Positions 55,610 to 64,000 of a stretch of DNA of 64,000 nt are shown here, piece after piece (the first letter of the stretch is position 1; the number at the start of each line of letters is the position of its first letter). Position numbers and translations under genes: made by a program. The notes beneath the pieces were generated by a model. The model made no database searches, was not told the DNA's origin, and was given only the letters and a program-made list of their open reading frames with translations. Source of the DNA: Bacteroidaceae bacterium. Its GTDB lineage: Bacteria > Bacteroidota > Bacteroidia > Bacteroidales > Bacteroidaceae. Where the stretch lies: contig JAFRTL010000007.1 in NCBI GenBank assembly GCA_017427065.1, forward strand, positions 124,001 through 188,000, in the 5' to 3' direction.

Positions 55610-56908
55610 TTAATAATCAGTTTTACTCTTTCTCTTTCTTAAATAGGACAAGAACTGATCATGTCCCAAAAGCAGGGATAAAGGTATGAAGAATACCAAG
55701 AAGGTCATCAATAACCTCAAAGGCGCATTTACGACCTTTTGTTTCCCTATTTCTATTTCTTCTAACGGACCAGTCATCACAAACTCGTCCGGCAAATCCC
55801 TATTAGACCATTTATTAAGTATCGTTCCGTCTTTCAACAACAGCAATCCTGGATTAGAACGGATTATTGTTTTAAGAGTGATATCATCTGCCAGGAAAAA
55901 ATCATACTCGGCGCCTGTTTGCTCACGCCATAGCATGATCTCCTCTTCAGGAGAAGAAGTCAGTGCATAGAAACGATACCCATACTCCACACTGAAATCA
56001 TAGACCTCATTGACTAAATCAATGTCACTTTCATCTGCTTCTTCCACTCTATGAACCACCAAAAGGAAGGTGTAACCCTCATGCTCCAACACCTCAGTCG
56101 TCATATCATCTCCTGTTTCAAGGTCCATCAAGGAGAAATCATGTATTGGAGGCTCGAAACCTTGCTTGACCAACACTGTTTTTGATTCAATGAAAGTCCA
56201 AGTACTATCAGGATAATCTTCCAAACCAAACTCTTTTTTTTCCCCTCCTTTTTCCAACACAAATCGTGTGTCATACTTACTCAACTCTGCTCCTTCGGGA
56301 ATCTCCATTGCTTGAGGTATATTCACCCCTATTTTATAAGGACGGAAGTCAAACAACGGAATATAATATAACCCATAAAAAGCGATGCCAAGGATAAACA
56401 CCAGACTCCAAGAAGTAACCATCCATTCTTTCTTAGATGACAAGATAGGTGTCAACTGGTTATATCCTATAAAAACAACGATAGCCCCAATAAGCAACAC
56501 TACATTCTTATAGAAAGTCTGCCAATTAGATAATACCAGAGCATCTCCAAAGCAGCCACAATCTGAGATTGGATTCGTCAGCGCCAGATAGAAAGTCAAC
56601 GGTGTCATCACTGCCATCATCAGCAGTACTAAGATAGTTGCCATACGTCTTCTGACTCTCAATAGGAGCATGATACCAATCAAAAACTCCAAGCAACACA
56701 ATGCTATTGAAAGCATCAAGGGCAGGAAATCAGGCACCAGATTAACTAAACCAAATACCTCTATATAATCCTGTATCTTATAACAGGTACCCAGGGGATC
56801 TACCGCCTTTACAAAACCAGAAAAGACAAAGACCAACCCAAGGAACAAAGCACAAAGGTTAAGCAGAATCTTCCAAACGAGACTTTCCTTATAGTTAATC
56901 TTCTCCAA
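55610..56908 (-). CDS. DoxX-like membrane protein with C-terminal soluble domain
   Basis: 432 residues. The N-terminal ~170 residues hold four or five membrane helices of the DoxX/MauE type (around CDCGCFGDALVLSNWQTFYKN). The middle (about 195-390) looks like a thioredoxin-fold or redox-type domain without a CxxC pair, and a last membrane helix is near residue 405. MauE/DoxX relatives work in disulfide or quinone redox reactions; the function here is unknown. It overlaps the DUF1599 gene by 14 bp. Confidence 0.8.
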   Translation of the reverse strand: MEKINYKESLVWKILLNLCALFLGLVFVFSGFVKAVDPLGTCYKIQDYIEVFGLVNLVPDFLPLMLSIALCCLEFLIGIMLLLRVRRRMATILVLLMMAVMTPLTFYLALTNPISDCGCFGDALVLSNWQTFYKNVVLLIGAIVVFIGYNQLTPILSSKKEWMVTSWSLVFILGIAFYGLYYIPLFDFRPYKIGVNIPQAMEIPEGAELSKYDTRFVLEKGGEKKEFGLEDYPDSTWTFIESKTVLVKQGFEPPIHDFSLMDLETGDDMTTEVLEHEGYTFLLVVHRVEEADESDIDLVNEVYDFSVEYGYRFYALTSSPEEEIMLWREQTGAEYDFFLADDITLKTIIRSNPGLLLLKDGTILNKWSNRDLPDEFVMTGPLEEIEIGKQKVVNAPLRLLMTFLVFFIPLSLLLGHDQFLSYLRKRKSKTDY

Positions 56909-57446
56909 ACTCCAACTTTATTAAGCCAAAGACCGCGTAATTGATCATATCCATAAAATTGGCATCAATACCTTCCGATACCAATGTCTTACCAGCCAAG
57001 TCCTCTATCTGTTTTGTACGATAGAGTTTCATTAAAATTACATCTGTATATGAACTAATGCGCATGCCTCTCCATGCCTCATCATAATCATGATTCTTTG
57101 CCAACATGAGATTCATGGCAGTGTTTACATATTTATCATATAGTTCCAACGCTTTTTCATTGGAGATATCAGCAGTCTCAGCATAGCCAAGTTCCAATTG
57201 AATCAATCCGATTACTCCATAATTGACAATCGCCATAAATTCGGGTTGGATGCCTTCATTCACCATCGCCACTCCCTTGATTTCAATACTGCGAATTCTA
57301 TTGGCTTTGATGAAGAGCTGATCTGTCACAGAAGAGGGACGCATGATACGCCAAGCAGGTCCATAGTCATGCAACTTTTTGGCAAATAGTTCTCTGCAAT
57401 TGGCAACTACTTTTTCATATTGTTTCCTTGTATCTCTCATAATCAT
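56895..57446 (-). CDS. DUF1599 domain protein
   Basis: 183 residues, apparently two repeats of a ~85-residue helical unit. Each contains a similar block (HDYGPAWRIMRPSSVTDQL near residue 27 and HDYDEAWRGMRISSYTDVI near residue 118), the layout of DUF1599. The function is unknown. It is soluble, and first in the operon behind a consensus promoter. ATG 57446 is used; ATG 57440 is two codons later. Confidence 0.85.
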   Translation of the reverse strand: MIMRDTRKQYEKVVANCRELFAKKLHDYGPAWRIMRPSSVTDQLFIKANRIRSIEIKGVAMVNEGIQPEFMAIVNYGVIGLIQLELGYAETADISNEKALELYDKYVNTAMNLMLAKNHDYDEAWRGMRISSYTDVILMKLYRTKQIEDLAGKTLVSEGIDANFMDMINYAVFGLIKLEFGED

Positions 57447-57460
57447 TACTATATGATGTG

Positions 57461-57491
57461 CAAAGTTACGAATAATCGAATGCAGTACAAA
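57461..57491 (-). promoter_or_regulatory. Promoter of the DUF1599-DoxX-tpiA-SPOR-folE operon
   Basis: -33 TTTG (57488-57491) and -7 TAACTTTG (57461-57468) on the minus strand with a 19-base spacer; the start codon is 14 bp downstream. Confidence 0.8.
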
Positions 57492-57519
57492 AAGAATTTA
57501 TTCTTTTTTATAACTACAC

Positions 57520-57553
57520 AAAAAGAAATAGGGCACTTTATGAAGTGCCCTAT
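57520..57553 (-). terminator. Terminator of the M23 peptidase gene
   Basis: A perfect 11-bp stem ATAGGGCACTT/AAGTGCCCTAT (57528-57538 and 57543-57553), four-base loop, followed on the minus strand by a T-rich run. Confidence 0.9.
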
Positions 57554-57576
57554 CTTATCTTTAAAGATTTATCTTC

Positions 57577-58476
57577 TCAAGAACAACGAATCATCTGGCC
57601 AGGACGCAACACGGACTTACGTGTTAAATTGTTTAGCTTACAAAGTTGATCAATTGTGATACCTTGCTTAGCAGCAATCTTGGAAAGACTGTCACCACTC
57701 TTCACCTTGTAATAAACAGCACCCTCACCAGTAGGAGCTACAGCAGTAGATTTGCTACCACTCGTTTGCTGCTTAGCCGCTCTTTCCACGGTTTTATTCT
57801 TATAGAAGGTATAAGTATCGGCCACAATATCCTGCTTCTCAAAATCGAACATCAAGGCTGGATTAATGGCAATACCTAAAAATCTTGTCTCAAAATGAAG
57901 ATGAGAACCTGTAGAACGGCCAGTACTACCACCAAGACCGATAACATCGCCTGCTCTCACTAATTGATCAGCTTTTACTAAATGCTTAGATAAATGGCCA
58001 TACACTGTTTCCAATCCATTATCATGACGAATAACAATGTATTTTCCATAACCACTGCGGCCCTGATCTTGAACCACACGTACCTTACCGTCGAAAGCAG
58101 CACGAATAGTATCACCGGTCTGAACCTTTATGTCCAAGCCAGCATGACTGCGACGACGACGAGGGCGATAACCGAAGATATCAGTAATCTTGGTGCTAGG
58201 AGTAGGCATGAAGAAACCTGTAAGATCTATTACATAGCTATCAGGAATCTTTGCATCTGAGTAGTTGACATAGTTATTCGTCCATTCAGGATAGAGGTCA
58301 AGTCCAGGGAACTCATTCTGCTCTGCCTTGATCTGCTTCTGCATGGCCAAAGAGTCTATGCTTCTTATTTTTTTGTCTATCGGTGCCTGACTAGCTATCA
58401 GGTCTTGTGAGAAAGCATTCGCACTAACGACCATAGCAATGGCACCTGAAAAAAGTATCTTTAGTAAATGTTTCAT
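57577..58476 (-). CDS. M23 peptidase with LysM domain
   Basis: Secreted cell-wall endopeptidase or EnvC/NlpD-like activator, 299 residues. The signal peptide ends near NAFSQ. The M23 (LytM) domain (about 100-215) has HAGLD for the first zinc ligands and GSHLHFE for the last, so the zinc site looks complete. A C-terminal LysM (about 255-298, VKSGDSLSKIAAKQG) binds peptidoglycan. It stands alone with a -7 box at 58513-58520 and a terminator. Confidence 0.92.
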   Translation of the reverse strand: MKHLLKILFSGAIAMVVSANAFSQDLIASQAPIDKKIRSIDSLAMQKQIKAEQNEFPGLDLYPEWTNNYVNYSDAKIPDSYVIDLTGFFMPTPSTKITDIFGYRPRRRRSHAGLDIKVQTGDTIRAAFDGKVRVVQDQGRSGYGKYIVIRHDNGLETVYGHLSKHLVKADQLVRAGDVIGLGGSTGRSTGSHLHFETRFLGIAINPALMFDFEKQDIVADTYTFYKNKTVERAAKQQTSGSKSTAVAPTGEGAVYYKVKSGDSLSKIAAKQGITIDQLCKLNNLTRKSVLRPGQMIRCS

Positions 58477-58512
58477 GCGTATTAATTTAGCTTCCTAAAA
58501 ACGGAATTTGGA

Positions 58513-58520
58513 CAAAGATA
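58513..58520 (-). promoter_or_regulatory. -7 box for the M23 gene
   Basis: Perfect TATCTTTG on the minus strand, 36 bp before the start codon. Confidence 0.5.
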
Positions 58521-58590
58521 GTGTTTTTCTTCCTAAGAATTAGACTTTTGCACCATTTTTTTTGCCAAACTATGGTATTTTAACATTCTT

Positions 58591-60687
58591 TCAGCTAATA
58601 GCCGACCAATTCACATTGCTTTTTCTCAAAGTCTTTAACTGTTTCCACAATACAATATTTTCAGGTAATTCACCCTGGGGATCCTTTTTTATAACCTCTT
58701 GAGCAACTTCCCTGACATATTGGAGCAATTGCCCGTCATGAGCCAAATCGGCAATTTTCAAATCAAAAGCGATACCACTTTGTTGGGTACCTTCCAAATC
58801 GCCAGGCCCTCTCAATTTCAAGTCCGCTTCAGCAATTTCAAACCCGTCATTTGTACGCACCATAATCTCTATGCGCTTCCGGGTATCTTCTGACAGCTTA
58901 AATCCTGTCACCAGAACGCAGTAGGACTGATCAGCCCCTCTCCCAACCCTTCCTCTAAGTTGGTGCAACTGTGAAAGTCCGAAACGTTCTGCATTTTCGA
59001 TAATCATGACAGAAGCATTAGGCACATTAACGCCGACCTCAATCACAGTAGTGGCCACCAATATCTGTGCTTTACCTGTCACGAAAAGCTGCATCTGTTC
59101 GTCTTTTTCCGCAGCTTTCATTTTACCATGTACCTTGCAAATGCTATAATCTGGGAAGGCCGTTTTGATACGTTCATAGCCATCCCCTAAGTTCTGCAAG
59201 TCAATTTTCTCACTTTCCTGAATCAAGGGAAAGACAATGTATGCCTGTCTGCCACCATCTATTTGCTTACGGATAAAATCATACAACGGTGCCCTTCTGT
59301 TCTCATATTGGTGAATGGTAGCCACAGGTTTCCGTCCTGGAGGAAGTTCATCTATTACCGATACATCCAAATCACCATACAAAGTCATAGCCAATGTACG
59401 AGGTATGGGAGTGGCTGTCATTACCAATACATGGGGAGGGCTGACGTTTTTTTTCCATAAGCGTGCCCTTTGTGCCACGCCAAATCGATGTTGTTCATCA
59501 ATGATGGCTAATCCCAATTTATGAAACTCCACGGTGTCTTCGATGACTGCATGAGTCCCTACCAAAATATCGACCTCACCATTCTGTAATCCTAGCAATA
59601 TACGTTCTCTCCGTTTCCCTTTAATGGAGCCCGTCAGCAGTTCCACGCGAACATCCATGTCACGCAAGAACGACTTCAATGTCTCGTAGTGCTGATTAGC
59701 CAATATTTCCGTTGGAGCCATCATGCACGTCTGATAACCATTGTCTATCGCAATGAGCATACACATCAACGCCACCAATGTCTTTCCACTTCCCACGTCA
59801 CCTTGAAGCAAACGGTTCATCTGATGTCCAGAGCCTAAGTCTTTGCGGATCTCCCTTATCACACGCTTTTGGGCTTCTGTCAGTTCAAAAGGCAAATAAG
59901 AGGAATAGAAAGTATTGAATGCATTTCCCACTTTTTCAAATACAAAGCCTTTGTATTTGCGCATACGGTCACTGGCATAACGGAGGATGTTCAGTTGGAC
60001 ATAGAACAACTCTTCAAACTTCAACCTGTATTGTGCCCTTTTCAGTAATTCTACGTTCTGAGGGAAATGAATATTGGCTATCGCTTCAGTGAGAGGCATC
60101 AAGTGATGTTCCTGTAAAATCTGAGGGGAAAGTGTTTCTGGTAATGGTTCTTGTAGGAGTTTCAATGCTGATGCCATGACTTTCTCCAATGCATGAGAAT
60201 TAAGCATCGAGCGCTTCATTTTCTCAGTGGTATTATAGAAAGGTTGTAACCCTAAACCTGAAGGAACTTCTTCTGTGATGGCATCAATATCAGGATGAGC
60301 GATATTCACCCTGCCATTGAAGACCGTAGGTTTACCAAAAACCATATATTCTTGGTGCACCTTGTAACGATTCAACAGATACTTAATGCCTTGAAACCAT
60401 ACCAGATCTATCACTCCAGTACCATCAGAGAAATGCGCTATCAACCTTCTTCCACGTCCTTCTCCTACAGCCTCAAATCCTAGGATTTCCCCTTTCAATT
60501 GAATATAGGGCATAGACGCATCTATCTCATTGATAGTATAGAAGCGACTCCTGTCCACATATTTATAAGGGAAATAATACAAAAGATCATGTACGGTGGA
60601 TATGCCAAGTTCTTTATTCAGCATAGCCGCCCTCTGAGGGCCAACCCCTGTCACATATTTTATGTCTCTTGACGCTAAATCGTACAT
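58591..60687 (-). CDS. recG: ATP-dependent DNA helicase RecG
   Basis: Remodels stalled replication forks and Holliday junctions; 698 residues, normal length. The N-terminal OB/wedge region (about 1-170) precedes the helicase core with Walker A GDVGSGKT near 297, DEQH near 397, and the TRG/motif V-VI area VIEVGVNVPNASVMII through QLRGRVGRG. It overlaps the ispD stop by 13 bp, as the last gene of the tolQ-exbD-tonB-pfpI-ispD-recG run. Confidence 0.96.
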   Translation of the reverse strand: MYDLASRDIKYVTGVGPQRAAMLNKELGISTVHDLLYYFPYKYVDRSRFYTINEIDASMPYIQLKGEILGFEAVGEGRGRRLIAHFSDGTGVIDLVWFQGIKYLLNRYKVHQEYMVFGKPTVFNGRVNIAHPDIDAITEEVPSGLGLQPFYNTTEKMKRSMLNSHALEKVMASALKLLQEPLPETLSPQILQEHHLMPLTEAIANIHFPQNVELLKRAQYRLKFEELFYVQLNILRYASDRMRKYKGFVFEKVGNAFNTFYSSYLPFELTEAQKRVIREIRKDLGSGHQMNRLLQGDVGSGKTLVALMCMLIAIDNGYQTCMMAPTEILANQHYETLKSFLRDMDVRVELLTGSIKGKRRERILLGLQNGEVDILVGTHAVIEDTVEFHKLGLAIIDEQHRFGVAQRARLWKKNVSPPHVLVMTATPIPRTLAMTLYGDLDVSVIDELPPGRKPVATIHQYENRRAPLYDFIRKQIDGGRQAYIVFPLIQESEKIDLQNLGDGYERIKTAFPDYSICKVHGKMKAAEKDEQMQLFVTGKAQILVATTVIEVGVNVPNASVMIIENAERFGLSQLHQLRGRVGRGADQSYCVLVTGFKLSEDTRKRIEIMVRTNDGFEIAEADLKLRGPGDLEGTQQSGIAFDLKIADLAHDGQLLQYVREVAQEVIKKDPQGELPENIVLWKQLKTLRKSNVNWSAIS

Positions 60688-61352
60688 TTGTTCAAGAAAG
60701 CCTCAGCTATAATCAAGTCAAATGGAGAAGTAATCTTGATATTTTCCCTATTTCCCTCTACCAAGGAAATCTTTCTGCCATAAGCCTCGACCACAGAAGC
60801 ATCATCTGTGAAGTCGACTGTATAAGGTTGTTTATATGCTTCCTTTAAAAGAGAAATATCGAATACCTGAGGTGTCTGTACTATCCGATAATCTCTACGA
60901 GAAACCGCCTTACTTTCTTCATCCTCTACTTTGCGAAGAGAGTCAACGACCTCTACTACTGGTACAGCTGCACCTGATTCTTGTGCTGCTGCAAAACAAC
61001 GATCAATGGTATCGCAATGCACGAACGGACGTACACCATCATGCACGGCCACCAATCCCTCTTCATTAATGCAAGCCAGTCCGTTTTTCACGGAATGGAA
61101 GCGTGTTTCCCCGCCTCTGACCACCACATGAGGAATAGTAAAATGATAATCACCACAAAGCTTACTCCAATAAGCCTGTTGGTCGGAAGGCAAGACCACT
61201 ATCAGTGTCATAGAAGGATCATAGTCATAGAAAGCCTGAAGGGTATGCATCAAGATAGGAGTCCCATCAATAGGAAGGAACTGCTTTGGCAGATCCTTCC
61301 CCATACGCATACCCTTACCACCTGCTACTATGATGGTATAGAGCCTTTTCAT
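60675..61352 (-). CDS. ispD: 2-C-methyl-D-erythritol 4-phosphate cytidylyltransferase
   Basis: Third step of the MEP pathway (MEP plus CTP). 225 residues with the nucleotidyltransferase loop VAGGKGMRMGKDLPKQFLP at the N-terminus and VAVHDGVRPFV in the core. It overlaps both neighbours (4 bp with pfpI-type gene, 13 bp with recG), implying coupled translation. Confidence 0.95.
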   Translation of the reverse strand: MKRLYTIIVAGGKGMRMGKDLPKQFLPIDGTPILMHTLQAFYDYDPSMTLIVVLPSDQQAYWSKLCGDYHFTIPHVVVRGGETRFHSVKNGLACINEEGLVAVHDGVRPFVHCDTIDRCFAAAQESGAAVPVVEVVDSLRKVEDEESKAVSRRDYRIVQTPQVFDISLLKEAYKQPYTVDFTDDASVVEAYGRKISLVEGNRENIKITSPFDLIIAEAFLNKCTI

Positions 61353-61897
61353 TTCACCAACATGCCTGCAGCCACTTCATTGGCCTTTTCATTGCCAACC
61401 AACGAAGCTGCCACTTTCAAAGCAAATTCCATCGCAGCAGCAGGCCCTTTGCCAGTGATGACATTGCCGTCTTGCTCTGCCATCTTACCAGTTACAATTG
61501 CTCCTTCCAGATAGTTCTCAAAGCCAGGATAGCAAGTAGCCTTCTTTCCATTCAGCAGGCCTAACTGTCCCAAAACGAAAGGAGCTGCACAGATGGCACC
61601 GTATGGTTTCCCCTCTTCAGCAAAGGCTTTCAGTTGCTTGGTCAAAAGTTCACAAGCTGCTAAGTTGGACGCACCTGGCATTCCGCCTGGCAATAATAGC
61701 ATATCAGCCTCAGAAAAGTCTACGTTGTCTATGGTCTTATCACACAGCATCGAGATATCATGGGCACCACGAACAATCTCATCTTCCGTAACAGATACCA
61801 TCAATGCATTGATTCCTGCCCGTCTGAGAACATCCACTGTGGTAAAGGCCTCAATTTCCTCAAAGCCATCGGCAAAAAAAACAAAAGCTGTTTTCAT
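61349..61897 (-). CDS. DJ-1/PfpI family protein
   Basis: 182-residue member of the DJ-1/YajL group (ThiJ/PfpI), proposed to protect against oxidative or glyoxal damage. The conserved acidic residue is in FADGFEEIEA (near residue 17) and the nucleophilic Cys is in YGAICAAP (near 105). Its specific reaction is debated for the whole family. It lies between a TonB-like gene and ispD. Confidence 0.9.
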   Translation of the reverse strand: MKTAFVFFADGFEEIEAFTTVDVLRRAGINALMVSVTEDEIVRGAHDISMLCDKTIDNVDFSEADMLLLPGGMPGASNLAACELLTKQLKAFAEEGKPYGAICAAPFVLGQLGLLNGKKATCYPGFENYLEGAIVTGKMAEQDGNVITGKGPAAAMEFALKVAASLVGNEKANEVAAGMLVK

Positions 61898-61918
61898 AGT
61901 ATTATCTCCTTAATTAAT

Positions 61919-62797
61919 TTACTTCAATTTAAAATAATAGGTAATCGTTCCTGTCTGATTATTAGTGCCACTCACCTCATTAAAGCGTGCTTTCTTAGCA
62001 GCTTCTTCCGCTGCGCGTCTAAGAGCAGCACTCACGGTATTCGTCTGGCGATTGATTCCTGTCGCTATCACCTGTCCAGCAGGATTGACGGTAATATCCA
62101 CCACGACTCTACCTTCTTCCTGAACATTATACGTAGGACGTGGTAAACCACCAGGTCCAATGGAACGACCTCCTAAACTATACGAACCATATCCTCCCAC
62201 TCCTTCTGTGGCACCAGTATCAGAGTTACCATCTGGACTACCTTGAAGGCCCTCACCTTCTGTATTTCCACGACTGCCCATCTGAGTGCCACGTCCAAAT
62301 GCCCCAGATACACGACTACGGGCTGCTGCCTGCGCCTGTCGTTGTTGTTCTGCTGCAGCCTCTTCTGCAGCTTTACGCTCTGCCTCAGCACGTGCTTCAG
62401 CAGCCCTGCGGTCAGCTTCCGCTTTCTCCTGCGCAATGGGTTGTCGAGGAGTCGTCACTGCAGGCTTGGGAGTTTCCTTCTTCGTTTCCTGTTTCCTCGC
62501 AGGCACAGCTACCGTTTCCTCCTCTTCCTGTACGATCAAGTCCTGTTCCGAAGGAACATCGGGAGCATCCAACGCTTCTGTTGTCAAGGCCTCCTGTGGC
62601 ATCACATCCACATCCACCAATGACGGATCAGCAAATCCATAGGCATCAGGCGTATCGCCAAGCATCACAGGCATACCTCCCTCTTCCTGTATTTTAGGTA
62701 GTGCAAAACTAACCAGAAACAAGAGCAAGAGTATCAGCATATGGACAGCCAATGCACCTACTAAACCTACATATTTCCCTTTCTGTTTCTTTTCCAT
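61919..62797 (-). CDS. TonB/TolA-like energy transducer
   Basis: 292 residues from ATG 62797; an upstream extension in the same frame is rejected because it reads back into exbD. The N-terminal membrane anchor is at about 11-31. A Glu/Ala/Arg-rich coiled coil (about 120-180, AEARAEAERKAAEEAAAE) like that of TolA is followed by a Gly-rich stretch and a C-terminal TonB-like domain (RVVVDITVNPAGQV). With the ExbD and TolQ genes before it, it looks like a Tol-type or second TonB system. Confidence 0.85.
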   Translation of the reverse strand: MEKKQKGKYVGLVGALAVHMLILLLLFLVSFALPKIQEEGGMPVMLGDTPDAYGFADPSLVDVDVMPQEALTTEALDAPDVPSEQDLIVQEEEETVAVPARKQETKKETPKPAVTTPRQPIAQEKAEADRRAAEARAEAERKAAEEAAAEQQRQAQAAARSRVSGAFGRGTQMGSRGNTEGEGLQGSPDGNSDTGATEGVGGYGSYSLGGRSIGPGGLPRPTYNVQEEGRVVVDITVNPAGQVIATGINRQTNTVSAALRRAAEEAAKKARFNEVSGTNNQTGTITYYFKLK

Positions 62798-62798
62798 A

Positions 62799-63212
62799 TC
62801 ACTTATTTTCAGGTGGACGTGTGGCCAGTACCATCTTGAAATGATTCTCGTTGGCAATATTCAGCACTTTCACAATCTCTCTATAAGGTACACTCTCATC
62901 GGCATAAAGCGCCACGTACATGTCAGGTTCACGATCAGAACAGTCCTGTAAGAATGGAGTTAGTTCTTCGAAACTCAAAGCCTGCTCACGGTCGTTCCCA
63001 AAGGCTGCAAACACATTCAGTTCCTTGTCGATGATGACACGCGTCAATGGTTTGGCAGAAGTCTGTTGCTTGCCTTGTGGCAGCAGCACCTTGATGGCAT
63101 TGGGCGACACCATGGTACTGGTGATCATGAAAAAGATCAGCAACAGGAAGATGACGTCTGTCATAGACGACATACTGAACGACGGATTAATTTTATTTCT
63201 TCTCTTCAGCAT
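62799..63212 (-). CDS. ExbD/TolR-type protein
   Basis: 137 residues with the membrane helix (about 18-36) carrying the functional Asp in SMTDVIFLLLIFFMI, then a periplasmic domain. It overlaps the TolQ-type gene by 1 base and precedes the TonB/TolA-like gene by 1 base. Confidence 0.9.
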   Translation of the reverse strand: MLKRRNKINPSFSMSSMTDVIFLLLIFFMITSTMVSPNAIKVLLPQGKQQTSAKPLTRVIIDKELNVFAAFGNDREQALSFEELTPFLQDCSDREPDMYVALYADESVPYREIVKVLNIANENHFKMVLATRPPENK

Positions 63213-63931
63213 TACTGTTCAGGTTCATTGAGTAAGTCCATAAACGCCATTGTCTTAGCTTCCATTTTATTCACGATGCCATCTACCAATGTCACCAGAT
63301 AGTTGTAGGCAAACATGGCGATGATACCCACTATCAAACCACCCACCGTAGTAATCATAGCTTGATAGATGCCACCAGAGAGCAGCGTGATATCTATGTT
63401 GTTTCCAGCATTCGACATTTCAAAGAAAGCCCTTACCATACCGATTACGGTTCCAAGGAAACCAATCATAGGTGCACCTCCAGCGATGGTTGCCATCACA
63501 TTGAGGCCCTTCTCCAGCTTAGCCACCTCCAAGTTGCCAGCATTCTCTATGGCAGCCTGCACATCGTTCACAGGACGGCCAATGCGACTGATACCTCTTT
63601 CTATCATGCGGGCAGCTGGTGTATCTGTCTTCTGGCAGTATGTGATGGCTGCCTTCACGTTGCCGTCCTTGATGTAGTCTTTTATCTTGAACATGAACTC
63701 AGGATCTTCCTTGTCGGCCCTTTTGATGACGTAGTAGCGCTCAAAGAGGATGTAGAAGGCTATCAGTGAAAGCACTGCCAGCACTATCATGATCCAGCCG
63801 CCTTTCACGGCCAGATCCCATAGGTTCATTGACTGAGCCGTCTCAGCAGCTTCGCTGAGTACGGGCATTGTCTCTACCAAGCCTCCGGCCAGCTCTTCGG
63901 CCTGCTGGAGGAAGAAAATCAATAAATTCAT
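63212..63931 (-). CDS. TolQ/ExbB/MotA-type proton channel protein
   Basis: 239 residues. A hydrophobic helix at about 45-65 is followed by the two conserved helices (about 138-160, GGAPMIGFLGTVIGMVRAFFE, and 175-205). It heads tolQ-exbD-tonB-like and is distinct from the ExbB at 30808. The -7 box at 63967-63974 lies 36 bp upstream. Confidence 0.92.
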   Translation of the reverse strand: MNLLIFFLQQAEELAGGLVETMPVLSEAAETAQSMNLWDLAVKGGWIMIVLAVLSLIAFYILFERYYVIKRADKEDPEFMFKIKDYIKDGNVKAAITYCQKTDTPAARMIERGISRIGRPVNDVQAAIENAGNLEVAKLEKGLNVMATIAGGAPMIGFLGTVIGMVRAFFEMSNAGNNIDITLLSGGIYQAMITTVGGLIVGIIAMFAYNYLVTLVDGIVNKMEAKTMAFMDLLNEPEQ

Positions 63932-63966
63932 TTCTGTCTATTCGTTTTGTTAGTATTTAATAAGGA

Positions 63967-63974
63967 CAAAGATA
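63967..63974 (-). promoter_or_regulatory. -7 box for the tolQ-recG operon
   Basis: Perfect TATCTTTG on the minus strand. The -33 region lies at the edge of the window and shows no clear TTTG. Confidence 0.5.
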
Positions 63975-64000
63975 CAAAAACTATTCATACTTGCTTGTTT

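Noticed and set aside
62140..62697. Pro/Leu/Ser-rich plus-strand frame
   Set aside because: It mirrors the Ala/Glu/Arg-rich coiled coil of the TonB/TolA-like gene on the minus strand.
1..64000. CRISPR arrays, phage or integrative-element genes, rRNA operon
   Set aside because: No direct repeats of CRISPR spacing, no integrase, transposase or capsid genes and no rRNA sequence were seen on reading both strands.

Overview
The window is a stretch of chromosome from a member of the Bacteroidales (Bacteroidaceae/Prevotellaceae type). The evidence is the recurring TTTG-N19/20-TAnnTTTG promoters, the near absence of Shine-Dalgarno sequences, paired ExbB/ExbD clusters carrying two ExbD proteins, an M64 peptidase, a DAHP synthase-chorismate mutase fusion, and the gene neighbourhoods folE-SPOR-tpiA-DoxX-DUF1599 and ilvD-ilvB-ilvN-acyl-ACP thioesterase-ilvC. 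I see no phage, integrase, insertion sequence or CRISPR array. This is a mostly housekeeping region with dense coding.

Layout. 1-5614 (minus): ruvC, a pullulanase-type lipoprotein, a double ABC ATPase and a truncated LTA-synthase-like sulfatase. 5735-11103 (plus): pheS, nth, pgk, then a large TPR protein. 11092-14726 (minus): maf, a KdsC-like phosphatase and a GH2 glycosidase. 14840-17231 (plus): a LacI regulator and an MFS sugar transporter. 17194-18705 (minus): nnr. 18801-21116 (plus): hpt, adk, obgE. 21109-22485 (minus): an RsmF-like methyltransferase, followed by a 410-bp repeat-rich gap. 22896-27219 (plus): a membrane protein, an ECF sigma factor, a small membrane protein, a phospholipase D-type enzyme, thyA and folA. 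27153-27677 (minus): lrp. 27845-29116 (plus): M64 peptidase. 29192-34460 (minus): ExbD/ExbD/membrane protein/ExbB, tRNA-Ser(GGA), tatD, a polyprenyl synthase and tonB. 34593-39099 (plus): cmk, ispH, pfkA, helicase. 39163-45366 (minus): the branched-chain amino acid operon with its leader. 45488-53691 (plus): a SlyD-like protein, a MITE-like element, a TPR protein, the Phe/Tyr operon with its leader, and dnaG. 53686-63974 (minus): folE to DUF1599, an M23 peptidase, and tolQ/exbD/tonB-pfpI-ispD-recG.

The most notable result is a pair of ribosome-mediated transcription attenuators. Upstream of ilvD a 22-residue leader peptide has 13 Leu/Ile/Val residues. Just after its stop lies a 10-base arm perfectly complementary to the left arm of a terminator hairpin. 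Upstream of pheA a 28-residue leader has 10 aromatic residues among residues 4-16, and an 8-base antiterminator arm again complements the terminator. Each has a consensus Bacteroidales promoter. Together they would couple two amino-acid operons to charging of their own tRNAs. The Phe/Tyr leader matches an operon carrying both pheA and tyrA, and the Leu/Ile/Val leader matches the common branched-chain enzymes.

Other points of interest are a 248-bp element with perfect 30-bp terminal inverted repeats, a family of small palindromes shared by three intergenic sites, degenerate heptamer repeats (one inside a coding sequence), five overlapping convergent gene pairs including a 67-bp folA/lrp overlap, and several promoters whose -7 box sits only a few bases before the start codon.
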